Source: Massilia sp. CF038
GTDB taxonomy: Bacteria; Pseudomonadota; Gammaproteobacteria; Burkholderiales; Burkholderiaceae_D
Direction: 5' to 3'
Length of the DNA: 64,000 nt
Assembly: GCF_900129765.1 (NCBI RefSeq)
Contig: NZ_FQWU01000001.1
Location: 2,108,001-2,172,000, forward strand
In this document: piece by piece, positions 48,920-58,756 of the stretch
How positions within the stretch are numbered: position 1 is the stretch's first letter
Layout: each line of letters starts with the position of its first letter
Program-made: the position numbers and the translations under genes
The notes under the pieces: model-generated
What the model was told of the DNA's origin: nothing
Databases searched by the model: none
What the model saw: only the letters and a program-made list of their open reading frames with translations

Positions 48920-50155
48920 TTAGCCGCCGTGCTCGACGGCATCACGCATGATCACGCGCATCAGGTGCTGCGGCTTCCTTGCCGCAGGCGTGCGCGCCTG
49001 GGTCAGGTAGGCGCCAATGCGCGCATCGTCGAAGTCCGCGTCCCCTTCTTTCTTCAGCTTGATGGACAATTGCACGATCTCGGCCAGAATCGCGTCGCTG
49101 ATCTTGTCCTCCGCGCTACCGCCCTTCCCTGTTGCCAATGAAACTGCCTGGCCCGCACGCACGGCGGCCAGGGGTTCGCGCGCGGGCATCTTCATCAGTT
49201 CCCGCACGGCTTCCAGCTTTGCCTTGTACAACTGGGTCAGTTGCATCTTGTTGCCGTCCGTCAGATCCGGGCTGGCAAACAGCTGCTGGGCGCAGGTGAC
49301 CATCAAACGGTCGGCTTCGTCCAGATGGCGGGCGATCATTTTGGCGCGCGCTTCCTGCCAGGTTTTGTGGAATGGCATGGACGTGTAGTCGCCGCGTGTG
49401 GCTTGATGCTCGATCTTGATCAGGCAATAGTCGGCCGCGTTGAAGGCGCGTCTGGCGCCGTCCACCACTTCAAACAGCTGGTCATCCTCGATCACCAAGG
49501 CGGCATCGTTCAAGGTGCCTGCATCAGCTGCAATAAATGCGATATGGCCAGGGCTGGGCCGGGCTTGCTGGCCCACCACGTTTTGTTCGGCCAACAGGCA
49601 CTTGGGCTCCGCGCCGCCCAGCACCTTCATGGCTTCGCCAGTCAGTTTGTCGGCCATACGCAGATAACTTCCCAGTCCACCCACGTCGACGCCATCGAAA
49701 ATCTTTTCGACTATCGCAAAGACCGACTTGCGCCAGTCCTTGAGCGGGATCTGGCACAGGCTGACGAGCAGGCTCACATCGCCGCCAGCGTAGGGCGTTG
49801 GCCCGACGATCAATTGATTTTTAAACTTGATGCGCAGTACGCCCGTGATACCGGCCTCAGCCAGTTCCGCGACTTTGGCATTGCTGACCATGATGGGATG
49901 CCGGACAGGTGCGCCATTGTAGAGATAGGTGGCCACAAACAAGGCTGCAGGTGCGACTTCCGTCATCCAGCGCCGGTCGTCCGTGAGCCGCATTTCGCAC
50001 AGGCGCATCTGGAAATAGCCGTCGCCATCGTCATCGGCAATGACTGCCTCGGCGGACGCTGGGAATACCCGGGTCAGATGCTGCGCTGAAGGCCGATGTT
50101 TGATGTAGCTTCCGACGTCAAGTTCCAGCAGATCGCGCAGGCCATTCCAATTCAT
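48920..50155 (-). CDS. unknown protein, third gene of the kinase-CHAT cluster
   Basis: I do not recognise this 411-aa cytoplasmic protein. It has a beta-rich N-terminus (Y-F-Q-M-R-L-C-E-M-R-L then P-A-A-L-F-V-A-T-Y-L-Y) and a more helical C-terminal half (D-K-I-S-D-A-I-L-A-E-I-V-Q-L-S-I-K-L-K-K). No motif for catalysis is evident. It starts 17 bases after the CHAT protease stop with AGGAGAAG, so it is in the same operon. Plausible roles are CHAT substrate, effector or chaperone (inference). Confidence 0.75.
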   Translation of the reverse strand: MNWNGLRDLLELDVGSYIKHRPSAQHLTRVFPASAEAVIADDDGDGYFQMRLCEMRLTDDRRWMTEVAPAALFVATYLYNGAPVRHPIMVSNAKVAELAEAGITGVLRIKFKNQLIVGPTPYAGGDVSLLVSLCQIPLKDWRKSVFAIVEKIFDGVDVGGLGSYLRMADKLTGEAMKVLGGAEPKCLLAEQNVVGQQARPSPGHIAFIAADAGTLNDAALVIEDDQLFEVVDGARRAFNAADYCLIKIEHQATRGDYTSMPFHKTWQEARAKMIARHLDEADRLMVTCAQQLFASPDLTDGNKMQLTQLYKAKLEAVRELMKMPAREPLAAVRAGQAVSLATGKGGSAEDKISDAILAEIVQLSIKLKKEGDADFDDARIGAYLTQARTPAARKPQHLMRVIMRDAVEHGG

Positions 50156-50172
50156 TCACTTCTCCTGTTGAT

Positions 50173-51762
50173 TCAATTCGGTAATTGGCACTCCATCGAT
50201 TGCATGAACAGCAAAGGCGCCGTCCAGATCGAGTTGCTCGGGTTGGCCTGATGCAGCTTCGCCTTGGCGCGCATGTGCGCATATTCCAAAAATCCCCGCT
50301 GCGCCGACGGCGCCGGCAAATCCTGGAACAGCTCGGCATAAAACGCTTCCGAGAACGATCTTGCCACGTCATCTGGAATTGGCCAGGCATAACCTGCCAC
50401 CGCCGGAATATTCCGCTCCAACAATTTCATGACGAAGCGCGGATGGGCGCTCAGGCAACTGTTCAGGAATACAAACTGCGCCATATTGGCTGCACGGCCG
50501 AACTGGTCTACGCTAAGGATATCGCCTGGATCTGGCCCCATGACCAGGTAACCTTCGCCATCACGCGCAAAATCGGAGTGCCCAGTGTAGTGTATCAGCT
50601 GCCAGCCACCCTGCTCCAGCGCCTGCAGCACCAGCTGACCGAAGCCGCCGTCAGGGTGGTCGCTGTGGCGCAGGACTTCAACGGTGGCAAGACCGAATTT
50701 TTCGCTGTTCTGAGTCAGATAGCCTTTGATCCAGTCAACTTCGTCGCCGGCATGCGAGAGTGCCGGGTAGCGGCTCACGCGGCCGCCACTGGGCGCGGCA
50801 AATTCGTCGGTACAACCCTGGATCACCAGGCAACGCACACCGTTCTCCCGGCTGGCGCGATCCTTGTACAAGGGCAGCCGGTCGCTGCGCGAGCAGAACC
50901 GGCGGAAGATTGGACTGCGCAGCATCCAAAGGTCTTCCTTTTGTTTGCTGCCGCGCACTGGCCGCGCCATGGTTTCCACCAAGAGATGGCTGGTGCGGTC
51001 GTCCACCTGAAAACGGAAACGCAGCGCTTCAATCTGGTCCCAGCCCGAACTGCGGGTGCAGATTTGCTCTCCTAAACCCTCGCAGCGCGCGCTATCTTCC
51101 AGGATGCAGCGGTAAATGTCCCGTCCCAGCCGACGTATCAGTTCCCCAGCCAGGCCTTGCGAATCCGCCCGGGTGGCACCCACCAGTTCCGAGTGGAACA
51201 GCAAGGTGTCCAGATCGTCTGGAGGAATCGAAATGATGCCACCCTCTTCCTTTCCCTCCCCGTTTTTGCCGTGCAAATGCCAGCATGAACCCGTGCCTGT
51301 CCCAGTGAGAGTAATGTCGACGTCGAGAATATGGTGGCGGCCCTGCTTGGCATTCACTTCGCCCTTGACCAATTCCCGTATGGCGGCGGGCAAGGCGCGT
51401 GCCACATCCATGATGGGCAACAGGCGCGCATTGGGCATGCCCTCGAGTGCCTCGAAGCAGCGCGCGCTGGGCTGCGCTGCCAAAAAGATGCATGGCGGCA
51501 GAGTGCCATCGGGGAAATTTCGCCGCAAATACTCGATCGAGATCGGGGCGCTGCGATCCATGTCGATGGGTGTGTGCTTATCCAACGGCACATTGCAGCG
51601 GCAAATGATCAAGGCAAATCCCGCCGTACCATGGCGGCGCAGCGCTGCGCTGGCGTCTTCCAGATGCTGCGCAAACAAGTAGTCGCCGGACAATTCTTTT
51701 ACGGCGAAACCGCCAAACAAGGCGCCGAATTCGGCGTCATCATAAATGACTAGGGTTCGCAT
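50173..51762 (-). CDS. pseudo-receiver + CHAT caspase-like protease
   Basis: 529 aa from ATG 51762, overlapping the end of the upstream sensor gene by 13 bases. Residues 1-135 resemble a receiver domain (M-R-T-L-V-I-Y-D-D; I-I-C-R-C-N-V-P-L; C-I-F-L-A-A-Q; R-L-L-P-I-M-D), with no obvious phospho-acceptor in the usual place. Residues about 200-300 are the helical lead-in typical of CHAT proteins. The CHAT domain has H395 (H-Y-T-G-H-S-D) and C436 (F-L-N-S-C-L-S), the caspase/separase-type dyad. Such proteases act in bacterial cell-death and defence systems. Context suggests the sensor controls proteolysis. Confidence 0.85.
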   Translation of the reverse strand: MRTLVIYDDAEFGALFGGFAVKELSGDYLFAQHLEDASAALRRHGTAGFALIICRCNVPLDKHTPIDMDRSAPISIEYLRRNFPDGTLPPCIFLAAQPSARCFEALEGMPNARLLPIMDVARALPAAIRELVKGEVNAKQGRHHILDVDITLTGTGTGSCWHLHGKNGEGKEEGGIISIPPDDLDTLLFHSELVGATRADSQGLAGELIRRLGRDIYRCILEDSARCEGLGEQICTRSSGWDQIEALRFRFQVDDRTSHLLVETMARPVRGSKQKEDLWMLRSPIFRRFCSRSDRLPLYKDRASRENGVRCLVIQGCTDEFAAPSGGRVSRYPALSHAGDEVDWIKGYLTQNSEKFGLATVEVLRHSDHPDGGFGQLVLQALEQGGWQLIHYTGHSDFARDGEGYLVMGPDPGDILSVDQFGRAANMAQFVFLNSCLSAHPRFVMKLLERNIPAVAGYAWPIPDDVARSFSEAFYAELFQDLPAPSAQRGFLEYAHMRAKAKLHQANPSNSIWTAPLLFMQSMECQLPN

Positions 51763-54128
51763 GGGCGTGCTCCCGGTTCCGCAAATTGTGGAAACTCGAT
51801 CTCCATCCGGCATTGCTGTTCGAAGTCGCAGCGGTAAGCGCCGCCATACTTTTGCGCAATGCGCTCAATGACGCTATTACCCAGCAACAGATCGCTGATG
51901 GACTTGCGCCGCCAGCGGTCCATGGCGTCGGGTTCGTCGTCCAGTGCCAGTGCGGGCACCCAGTCCCCTTCCACCACGAAGCGTGCAATGCCATCGGCTT
52001 GCTCCAGGTGGATATCGAGCATCTTGGACAAGGGCCGCGACCGAATGCCAAAGGCGATAAATGATTCGATGCAGAATTGCAGGTCGTCAAACAGCACGGC
52101 CACCGGCACGCTCTTCGAAGGCAGCGAGGGATTGAGGCATTCGACCATGTTGCGCGGCAGCTCAGACAGCGTGACGAACACCGCCTGGCGCATATCGGCA
52201 TAGGGCCGGCTGACAATGCGGTGTTCAGCTGCCGACAAACGCATCAAACGCTCCAGGGGCAAATCGGCACGGGCCAGCTGACGCGTGACTTTTTCGATGG
52301 CTTCGCGTGTTTCGGGGTTTTCCTGAACCGACAATTGCAGCCAGGTCGCGGCGAGTGCCAGCGGGACCCGTCCTTCCATCGCGGCCTGGCGGAACACCAC
52401 TTTCAGTTCATTGAGCCGCTGCACCTCTTTTTGCGTCGTCAGATCCGTGACGACATAGACCAGTCCGCCAAGTTGCTGCGGCATTGGCGTCACCTCGATC
52501 GACACGCTGAGCTGGCGTCCATCGTCGCGGCGCAACACCAGCTCGGTGGCGCTGGCGCGTAGTTTGTAGCGCCAGACTTCACGCTCTTGCTTGTCGTTGA
52601 TGAACTCGAAGACTGTGCGTCCCACCAATTCTTCCTGCACCACGCCAAGCAGGCGGCTTGCCGCCGGATTGGTGGAGCGGATTTCCCCATCCAGATCGGT
52701 CTCGAACACGGCATCGGAGATGGCGTTCAACACCGCATTTTGCATGCCAATCATGGCAGAACGGGCCAATACGCCGCCGGCCTCGCTGACGAGGATTTTC
52801 AGCAGGTCGATTTCTTCGGTGGCGAAGGCATTGCTCAGACGTGATTCCGCGTTCAACACCCATTGCAAGCCGTTGGCGGAAATGGCGATGGCGACTTCCG
52901 ACCCTTGCGTGGCACTCTGCTTGGTGGACGGAAACACACCGCCGCTGCGCGTGTTCTCGACGATCACCGGCTTGCCGCTGCGCGCGGCCAGGGACATGAC
53001 CCCACCGCGTGACGGCTGTTCTGCCAGCACCGTGTCATCCAGCCAGTTGAGAACGCAAGGCTCAGGCAAGCGTGGCATGGCGGGATGGGAAGCCTGGCAA
53101 ATCAGGCGCAATTGCTGGCCTTCCGCCTGAAACACCGAAACGTGGTCCCAGCCATAGTTGCTTTGCAAACGGCGCACCAGAGTGTCGGCCACCTTCAGCA
53201 CATCGTCTGAATGCTTGCTCACTTGCCGTATCAGTTTGAGCGCGCTTTGATGCCGCTTGCGCTGCTCCCGGTTCAATGCGGCAACAACTGCTTCCGCGAT
53301 CGGCAACGCCATCAACAACGCCAGGGTGGTTTCGTCGTAACGGCCATCCACGCGGGAGTCGAGCGCAACAAACCCGATGATACGGTTACCGCGCGTGATC
53401 GGCAGACTCAGAATCTGTTTGACACCGGATTCAAAAAAGGCGCGGCAGGTCGCATCACGCTCGATCAGATCCTGGTAGTGCGGCTCGGCCCGCATGGTTT
53501 CGACCACCAGCACATCCGGCACATACTGGTCCAGCGTTTCCAGGATAAACGTCGGCATTGGCCACCAGCGGAAGGGATATTTGGTGGCGGCCTGCGGATC
53601 CGTGGAATACACGGTGCGCAAGTGCTGGCGGCTTTGGCTGACCGCAGTGACGCGAAACTCGTCGAAATCAAATACGGTGCGCAATTGTTCGACCACGCGG
53701 GCAAACAGCGCTTCGTTTGTTCGGCTCAGCTCGATCGCCTGATGAATGCCGGCGCGCGCGTTTTCAATACGCATGTCGCGCAGTAGAACCAGTGAACCAG
53801 TCACTTCGCCACTGGGTCGCGCGTCCGGCACCGCATGCACGCAGACCGGGATGGCACTGGCGTCCGGACCGTCATGGGGGCGCCGGAATGCGGTCTGGTA
53901 CACGGCCGACTTGCCATCGAGCCGCTCCGCCAATTGCTGCTTGATGAAGCGAAGCTGCTCAGCGTCGGGAAACAGGAGCGCGAGATCGACGTGCTCGCCG
54001 TCATGTACACCAAGCAGATCGAGGCCGGTCTGGTTGGCGTACGTCATGACGCCACTGCGGTCAAAGCGGGCAACGGCAGTACCGACCTGGCGGAAGGCGT
54101 CGGGCTTGTGGGTGAAATCTGGAACCAT
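51750..54128 (-). CDS. PAS-GAF-GAF-PAS sensor with degenerate histidine-kinase end
   Basis: 792-aa cytoplasmic protein. PAS-like domain (8-120), GAF (135-290), GAF (295-455), PAS (460-570; A-V-L-N-A-I-S-D-A-V-F-E-T-D-L-D-G), then a kinase-like region (575-785). The H-box position reads M-E-G-R-V-P-L with no histidine, the N-box lacks the asparagine, and the G-box is only recognisable as L-L-L-G-N-S-V-I-E-R-I-A-Q-K-Y-G-G. It is therefore probably a non-phosphorylating sensor. Strong AAGGAGAG before the ATG; first gene of the cluster with the CHAT protease. Confidence 0.88.
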   Translation of the reverse strand: MVPDFTHKPDAFRQVGTAVARFDRSGVMTYANQTGLDLLGVHDGEHVDLALLFPDAEQLRFIKQQLAERLDGKSAVYQTAFRRPHDGPDASAIPVCVHAVPDARPSGEVTGSLVLLRDMRIENARAGIHQAIELSRTNEALFARVVEQLRTVFDFDEFRVTAVSQSRQHLRTVYSTDPQAATKYPFRWWPMPTFILETLDQYVPDVLVVETMRAEPHYQDLIERDATCRAFFESGVKQILSLPITRGNRIIGFVALDSRVDGRYDETTLALLMALPIAEAVVAALNREQRKRHQSALKLIRQVSKHSDDVLKVADTLVRRLQSNYGWDHVSVFQAEGQQLRLICQASHPAMPRLPEPCVLNWLDDTVLAEQPSRGGVMSLAARSGKPVIVENTRSGGVFPSTKQSATQGSEVAIAISANGLQWVLNAESRLSNAFATEEIDLLKILVSEAGGVLARSAMIGMQNAVLNAISDAVFETDLDGEIRSTNPAASRLLGVVQEELVGRTVFEFINDKQEREVWRYKLRASATELVLRRDDGRQLSVSIEVTPMPQQLGGLVYVVTDLTTQKEVQRLNELKVVFRQAAMEGRVPLALAATWLQLSVQENPETREAIEKVTRQLARADLPLERLMRLSAAEHRIVSRPYADMRQAVFVTLSELPRNMVECLNPSLPSKSVPVAVLFDDLQFCIESFIAFGIRSRPLSKMLDIHLEQADGIARFVVEGDWVPALALDDEPDAMDRWRRKSISDLLLGNSVIERIAQKYGGAYRCDFEQQCRMEIEFPQFAEPGARPCEP

Positions 54129-54352
54129 GCAACTCTCCTTGCGCGGGCAATCAGGAGTGAGAAGAGGGAGAACCAGAGATCAATGTAGTCGAAATTGGCG
54201 GAGCTAAATACGTGAAAAGTAACATTGTCGAAGTGACTAGCGAGCTTGTGACTTTCGCACTGGGCCGGCGCGGCAAACGTCCCTTCTTTCAAGTGCTTCG
54301 ATCCTATGACACAGCGGTCAAGGGACCTACGGTGTGGTTTTTCCGCTCGCCA

Positions 54353-54772
54353 CTAGCTTGCTTTTTTTGCCGCCCGCTTGCGCGCAGGCTTGACGTTCAG
54401 GGCCGCCGCAGCCTGAATCAACGCCTTGAACGCGGCTGGATCGAGGCGCTCGCCTTCGTGGAGATCAATCGCGCGGCGCGCATTGCCGTCCAGGCTGGCA
54501 TTGAACAAGCCGGCAGGATCGCTGACGGCAGCGCCTTTCAGAAACGTTAATTTGACGGCCGCCTTATAGGTCTCGCCTGTGCAAATGATGCCGTTGCTGG
54601 ACCACACCGGCGTGCCCATCCATTTAACTTCTTCCACCACCTCGGGCAGCGCATCGTGAATCAGCTTGCGCACTTCGCTCAGAGCGGCGCCGCGCCAGTC
54701 GCCAAGGCGCGCGATTTTTTGGTCGATGAACGCGCCCGGCGGCATGCTATCGGCGAGGTCGGCCACGGTCAT
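54353..54772 (-). CDS. DUF1801-domain protein
   Basis: 139 aa. The sequence I-A-R-L-G-D-W-R-G-A-A-L-S-E-V-R-K-L-I-H then E-V-V-E-E-V-K-W-M-G-T-P-V-W, and a later K-L-T-F-L-K-G-A, match the DUF1801 (YdhG) fold family. A basic, lysine/arginine-rich tail ends the protein. AGGAGAG precedes the start. Molecular role of the family is unknown. Confidence 0.85.
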   Translation of the reverse strand: MTVADLADSMPPGAFIDQKIARLGDWRGAALSEVRKLIHDALPEVVEEVKWMGTPVWSSNGIICTGETYKAAVKLTFLKGAAVSDPAGLFNASLDGNARRAIDLHEGERLDPAAFKALIQAAAALNVKPARKRAAKKAS

Positions 54773-55013
54773 GTTGTGCTCTCCTGGTCTGCGTATTGAT
54801 TGAAATATAACGCTGTCCGGAATGGTGCGTCAAAGGGAATGTGCACCAAAAGGTGTCACGTTCGCATCAACGAAATCCACGAGTGTTGTTAGTTGATCGT
54901 GCAAATACATACGGATACATCTGCAGGCTTTTAGTTGCCGTTCATAAACAGTAGAATGGTATCAACTGTGAAATGTTCCTCAGCACAGTGTGACCATAAG
55001 CGACGGAGAAAAG

Positions 55014-55613
55014 ATGACCGCAGTAAGTAAATTCAGCAAAGCTGTACTTGCATGTATGTTCCTCGTCATGGCCTCCGGCCAGACCATTGCGGCAGTCGAT
55101 GCCGGCGGAGTCAAGTACGAAGACACGATGGCCTTGGGGGGCAAGGAATTAGTGCTCAACGGCGCTGGTGTGCGGAACAAGTTCGTCGTCAAGGTGTACG
55201 CCGCCGGCCTGTATTTGGCGGAAGCGCAAAGCACCGTCGATGGGGTGCTGAAGGTGGACGGTCCGCGCCGCATGCGGCTGGTCATGCTGCGTGACATTTC
55301 CGCCGAAGATCTGGGCAGCGCGTTCATGGTGGCACTGAGCCAGAACACGAGCGAACAGGACATGGCGAAGATCGTCACCCACGTCAGCAAGTACGGCGAG
55401 ATGTTCGGCCAGGTCAGCTTCTTGCGTCGCGGCGACATCATCGATACCGACTGGATTCCAGGTGTGGGTAACCAGTGCTACGTCAACGGCAAGAAAGTCG
55501 GCCCGAACATTCCTGACCCGCTGTTCTATAACTCGGTCCTGCGTATCTGGCTCGGTGACAAGCCTGTCGATCCTGCACTGAAGGCCAAGCTGCTGGCCCC
55601 AGCCAAGAAATAA
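55014..55613 (+). CDS. chalcone isomerase-like periplasmic protein
   Basis: 199 aa from ATG 55014, with GGAGAAAAG upstream; a GTG at 54990 is in frame but lacks a ribosome site. Signal peptide residues 1-28 (I-A-A). The mature part shows the chalcone-isomerase-like fold pattern (V-K-Y-E-D-T-M-A-L-G-G-K-E-L-V-L-N-G-A-G-V-R, V-Y-A-A-G-L-Y-L, F-x-x-V-L-R-I-W-L-G-D). Bacterial members bind fatty acids or heme-like ligands and do not act on flavonoids. Followed by a hairpin (55625-55647). Confidence 0.85.
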   Translation: MTAVSKFSKAVLACMFLVMASGQTIAAVDAGGVKYEDTMALGGKELVLNGAGVRNKFVVKVYAAGLYLAEAQSTVDGVLKVDGPRRMRLVMLRDISAEDLGSAFMVALSQNTSEQDMAKIVTHVSKYGEMFGQVSFLRRGDIIDTDWIPGVGNQCYVNGKKVGPNIPDPLFYNSVLRIWLGDKPVDPALKAKLLAPAKK

Positions 55614-55624
55614 TTGCTGTCTTA

Positions 55625-55647
55625 CAGGGATGGCCATGCCATCCCTG
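55625..55647 (+). terminator. hairpin after chalcone-isomerase-like gene
   Basis: Perfect 10-bp arms CAGGGATGGC/GCCATCCCTG around CAT, between convergent genes. No T run follows, so the terminator call rests on position and stem strength. Confidence 0.55.
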
Positions 55648-55658
55648 CCGGCCCGCCC

Positions 55659-55883
55659 TCAATGCAGGGCGGTGACCGCATACCCTTTTTCGGCAATCTG
55701 CTCGCTCAGATGCTCGATATCGTAGTCCTCGATTTTTTCCGCGTCGTCATCGACTTCAAACGCCCTCGCCTCCACTTCCCAATCCGTATTGGTCGCTTCG
55801 TTGGGGATATTGCGGCTTTCAGGCACAGCAAGGTAAGAGAACTTGCCATCGTGTTCGGCACGGCGATAGATATCAAGGCGCAT
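55659..55883 (-). CDS. small conserved protein (DUF6139-like)
   Basis: 74 aa, beginning M-R-L-D-I-Y-R-R-A-E and containing F-S-Y-L-A-V-P-E-S then T-N-T-D-W-E-V. This resembles a short Burkholderiales family (DUF6139) of unknown function. AGGAA precedes the ATG. The C-terminal half is acidic. Confidence 0.6.
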   Translation of the reverse strand: MRLDIYRRAEHDGKFSYLAVPESRNIPNEATNTDWEVEARAFEVDDDAEKIEDYDIEHLSEQIAEKGYAVTALH

Positions 55884-56078
55884 GATGATTCCTGGGTCAA
55901 GGTGGACTGCTTAATGTAAAGCACGGCAAGCCGTGCGTCTGTTAAATGCCCAACACTGACATTGCTGGACAAATCCCGCCTGCGTTGCTCGAACTAAAAA
56001 TAAATTGTTACATTCCGCGTATTTCTTCTAAGACAGGACTAATATTATTCTCATCAGTAAAACTTTTGGGAGGCGGAC

Positions 56079-58103
56079 ATGTTCATCTCTTCGATGTTTG
56101 GCAAACTCAAATTGTGGCAAACCTTCACTGCCTTGAGCCTGCTGGGCTTGCTACTGGCAAGCATTCCCACCTATTTATACACCAAAGAAGCGGGCAAGGC
56201 CCTTGAAGCCTATACCGGCGAGCAAAATGGTGTCCCCGCCGTGACTGCGGTCTTGAAGGCTGTTCAGCTCACCCAGCAACACCGCGCCTTGTCCGCACTG
56301 GCACTGAGCGGCGTTCCCGAGGCCGATGCCAAACGCGCCGCAGTACAGGCGCAAGTCGATGGCGCATTCGACCAGGTCGACCAGGTCGTCCAGCAAAGCG
56401 GCAGCGCGGCATTGGCCGAAGTCTGGTCTGCACCGCGGCGCGAGTGGGCCACGCTGCGCGCTGCCGTGGCGGGCAAACAGGCCAGCGTGCCCGACAGTTA
56501 CGCCGCCCATGTGCAACTTTTGGCCAAGATGCTAAAGGTCAATGAATTAATCGGCGATGAATACGGTTTGAGTCTGGATCCGGACAAAGACACCTACCAG
56601 CTGATTCAAGCCATCTATTACCAGTTGCCAGCGCTAACCGAAGACTTGGGGCAACTGCGGGCCAAGGGCGCAGGCTTGCTTGCAAAGAAAATGGCCGCCC
56701 CCGACGAGCGGCTCGCTGTCTCGGGCAACATTGCCCGAATCAATGAACGGATGGCGCAAACCGGCAACGCTTTCAGCAAGGCGGCCCGTGATAACGCTGT
56801 GATCGCCGGCCGGCTCGGGCCGTTGATGGCGGAAGCAAACAATCAGGCGCGGCAACTGGCAGAAACGGCCCAAAGCGCCATCGTCCCGCCCGCCGAGCTG
56901 ACTGGCGAGCCGAGCCAGTACGTGGAGCAAGCCACGCGCGCCATTGACGCCCAATTCGCCCTGATCGACGCCACCCGGGTCGAACTCAGCGGCATGTTGG
57001 CCGATAAGATTGCAGCTTTCCACAAAACGCGCTGGACCATGCTCGGCTCCATGCTGGCGCTGGTTGGGCTGGGCGCCGGGCTGACGTGGATGATTTCGCA
57101 TGCAGTCACCGCGCGCCTGAACAATGCGGTGGCGGTTGCCCAAGCTGTCGCCCGGGGCAACCTGGTGCAGGATTTTGATGTCGGCGCCGACAATGAAGTG
57201 GGCCAGATGCTGCGCGCACTCAAGGAAATGAATGACAGCCTGCGTGCCATCGTCAGCGACGTCCGTGCCAGCGTGCACACCATGAGCGCGGCAACGCGCG
57301 ACATTGCCAGCGGCAATGCGGACGTCTCGCAGCGGCTTGAGTCGCAAGCATCCAATCTTGAAGAGACAGCCTCGTCCATGGAAGAACTGACCTCGACCGT
57401 ACGTCAGAACGCGGACAACGCGCGCCAGGCCAATGCCCTGGTGATCGGCGCCGCAACGGCGGCCACCAAAGGCGGCAGCGTGGTATCACAGGTGGTGCAG
57501 ACCATGGGCGACATCAACGATGGCTCGCGCAAGATTGTTGACATCATTGGCGTGATCGACGGCATCGCCTTCCAGACCAACATCCTTGCCCTCAATGCCG
57601 CAGTGGAAGCAGCGCGCGCTGGCGAACAGGGACGCGGTTTCGCCGTCGTGGCAACGGAAGTGCGCAATCTGGCGCAGCGCTCCGGCGCTGCGGCCCGGGA
57701 AATCAAGGACTTAATCACCAGCAGCGTGGAAAAAGTCGAGGCTGGAAACCAGCTTGCCGATCAGGCCGGTCTTGCGATGGAAGAGATTCAGAGCAGCGTG
57801 CGCCGGATCACGGCCATCATGTCGGAGATTGCGGTCGCGTCCGCCGAGCAGGGGGAAGGCATTGAGCAGATCAATCAGGCCGTCACTCAGATGGACGATA
57901 TGACACAGCAAAATGCTGCCCTGGTAGAGCAAACGGCGGCGGCATCAAGCAGCCTGGAAGAACAAGCGGGCGCGCTGGTGAAGGCGATGAGCATCTTTAC
58001 TCTCGGCGACGAGGCGCACGCACTTGCGGCCGGGCCCGTCATGGTGGCGGCGGCACGGCCACCGCGCCAGCGCCCCATGCTGCGGCAAGTCATCCGGAAT
58101 TAA
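56079..58103 (+). CDS. methyl-accepting chemotaxis protein
   Basis: 674 aa. Two membrane helices (about 11-34 and 320-345) enclose a long helical periplasmic sensor. Then HAMP (345-395) and the cytoplasmic signalling coiled coil with the conserved hairpin tip [18 protein letters not shown] (near 505-525). Methylation-type E-E pairs ([11 protein letters not shown]) are present. The strong GGGAGGCGG site decides the start. Ligand unknown; the Trg/Tsr-like class III hairpin suggests flagellar chemotaxis. Its stop overlaps the stop of the convergent small gene. Confidence 0.93.
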   Translation: MFISSMFGKLKLWQTFTALSLLGLLLASIPTYLYTKEAGKALEAYTGEQNGVPAVTAVLKAVQLTQQHRALSALALSGVPEADAKRAAVQAQVDGAFDQVDQVVQQSGSAALAEVWSAPRREWATLRAAVAGKQASVPDSYAAHVQLLAKMLKVNELIGDEYGLSLDPDKDTYQLIQAIYYQLPALTEDLGQLRAKGAGLLAKKMAAPDERLAVSGNIARINERMAQTGNAFSKAARDNAVIAGRLGPLMAEANNQARQLAETAQSAIVPPAELTGEPSQYVEQATRAIDAQFALIDATRVELSGMLADKIAAFHKTRWTMLGSMLALVGLGAGLTWMISHAVTARLNNAVAVAQAVARGNLVQDFDVGADNEVGQMLRALKEMNDSLRAIVSDVRASVHTMSAATRDIASGNADVSQRLESQASNLEETASSMEELTSTVRQNADNARQANALVIGAATAATKGGSVVSQVVQTMGDINDGSRKIVDIIGVIDGIAFQTNILALNAAVEAARAGEQGRGFAVVATEVRNLAQRSGAAAREIKDLITSSVEKVEAGNQLADQAGLAMEEIQSSVRRITAIMSEIAVASAEQGEGIEQINQAVTQMDDMTQQNAALVEQTAAASSSLEEQAGALVKAMSIFTLGDEAHALAAGPVMVAAARPPRQRPMLRQVIRN

Positions 58104-58300
58104 CGTCCGGGATTGCTGCCCAGGATGCGCGCCGGCAGCATCACAATGGCGCGCAGCAGTTCGAACACGGCCTCAACGCCGACACCGAGCAAGCGAAACG
58201 GCAGCAGGATCAGCCACACCAGGGGATACAGGACCAGGGCCAGCAAGGCCAATGGCCAGCACAGGAACAGCACCAGCAGCCAAATCAGGAAAGTCAGCAT
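58100..58300 (-). CDS. small hydrophobic membrane protein
   Basis: 66 aa from ATG 58300 (GGAGTGTGC upstream). Nearly the whole first half is hydrophobic ([15 protein letters not shown] then L-V-L-Y-P-L-V-W), suggesting two membrane helices or one long hairpin, then a more polar helix. Small proteins of this kind are common in Massilia relatives; role unknown. Convergent with the chemoreceptor gene, the stops overlapping by four bases. Confidence 0.6.
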   Translation of the reverse strand: MLTFLIWLLVLFLCWPLALLALVLYPLVWLILLPFRLLGVGVEAVFELLRAIVMLPARILGSNPGR

Positions 58301-58441
58301 TGCACACTCCGTTACGGGAAACAATCGGATGTGCAGACTGTAAGGAAGCAGCGGCGTTGACGCCAGCGGCATGCGATGGGCGGCATGCTGGGGGCGATCA
58401 AGCCGAAAAAAACGGGGATGAATGGTGCGGCTTGCGCTGCC

Positions 58442-58690
58442 TTACTGACCGACGCAGATGATCTTGGTGGTGTATTCGTGCGCGTTGGGTTTCTTGCCGG
58501 TGGCCCAGTTGATGGCTTCCTGGGCTTCCGCCACGGTCATGACCGTGGCTTTTTCCTTGTTCTTGATAAAGGAAACACCTTCGAATTTGCCCTCTTTGCT
58601 GCGCATGACTTTGGCAAACACGGGCGGTTTGGTGTCGCCATCGCTGATTTTGTTTTGCTGGACGAGGTAACGCTGATCGATCGATTCCAT
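58442..58690 (-). CDS. small conserved cytoplasmic protein
   Basis: 82 aa, M-E-S-I-D-Q-R-Y-L-V-Q-Q-N-K-I-S-D-G-D onward, ending in I-C-V-G-Q. Basic, lysine-rich, with a hydrophilic helix in the second half (A-E-A-Q-E-A-I-N-W-A). No recognised family; typical of small Burkholderiales conserved proteins. Confidence 0.55.
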   Translation of the reverse strand: MESIDQRYLVQQNKISDGDTKPPVFAKVMRSKEGKFEGVSFIKNKEKATVMTVAEAQEAINWATGKKPNAHEYTTKIICVGQ

Positions 58691-58756
58691 GGGGCGAACT
58701 TAAATAAGGTGAGGAAACCGCCATTTTAAGGCTTGCCGCCCCCGCATGCGGAAAAA

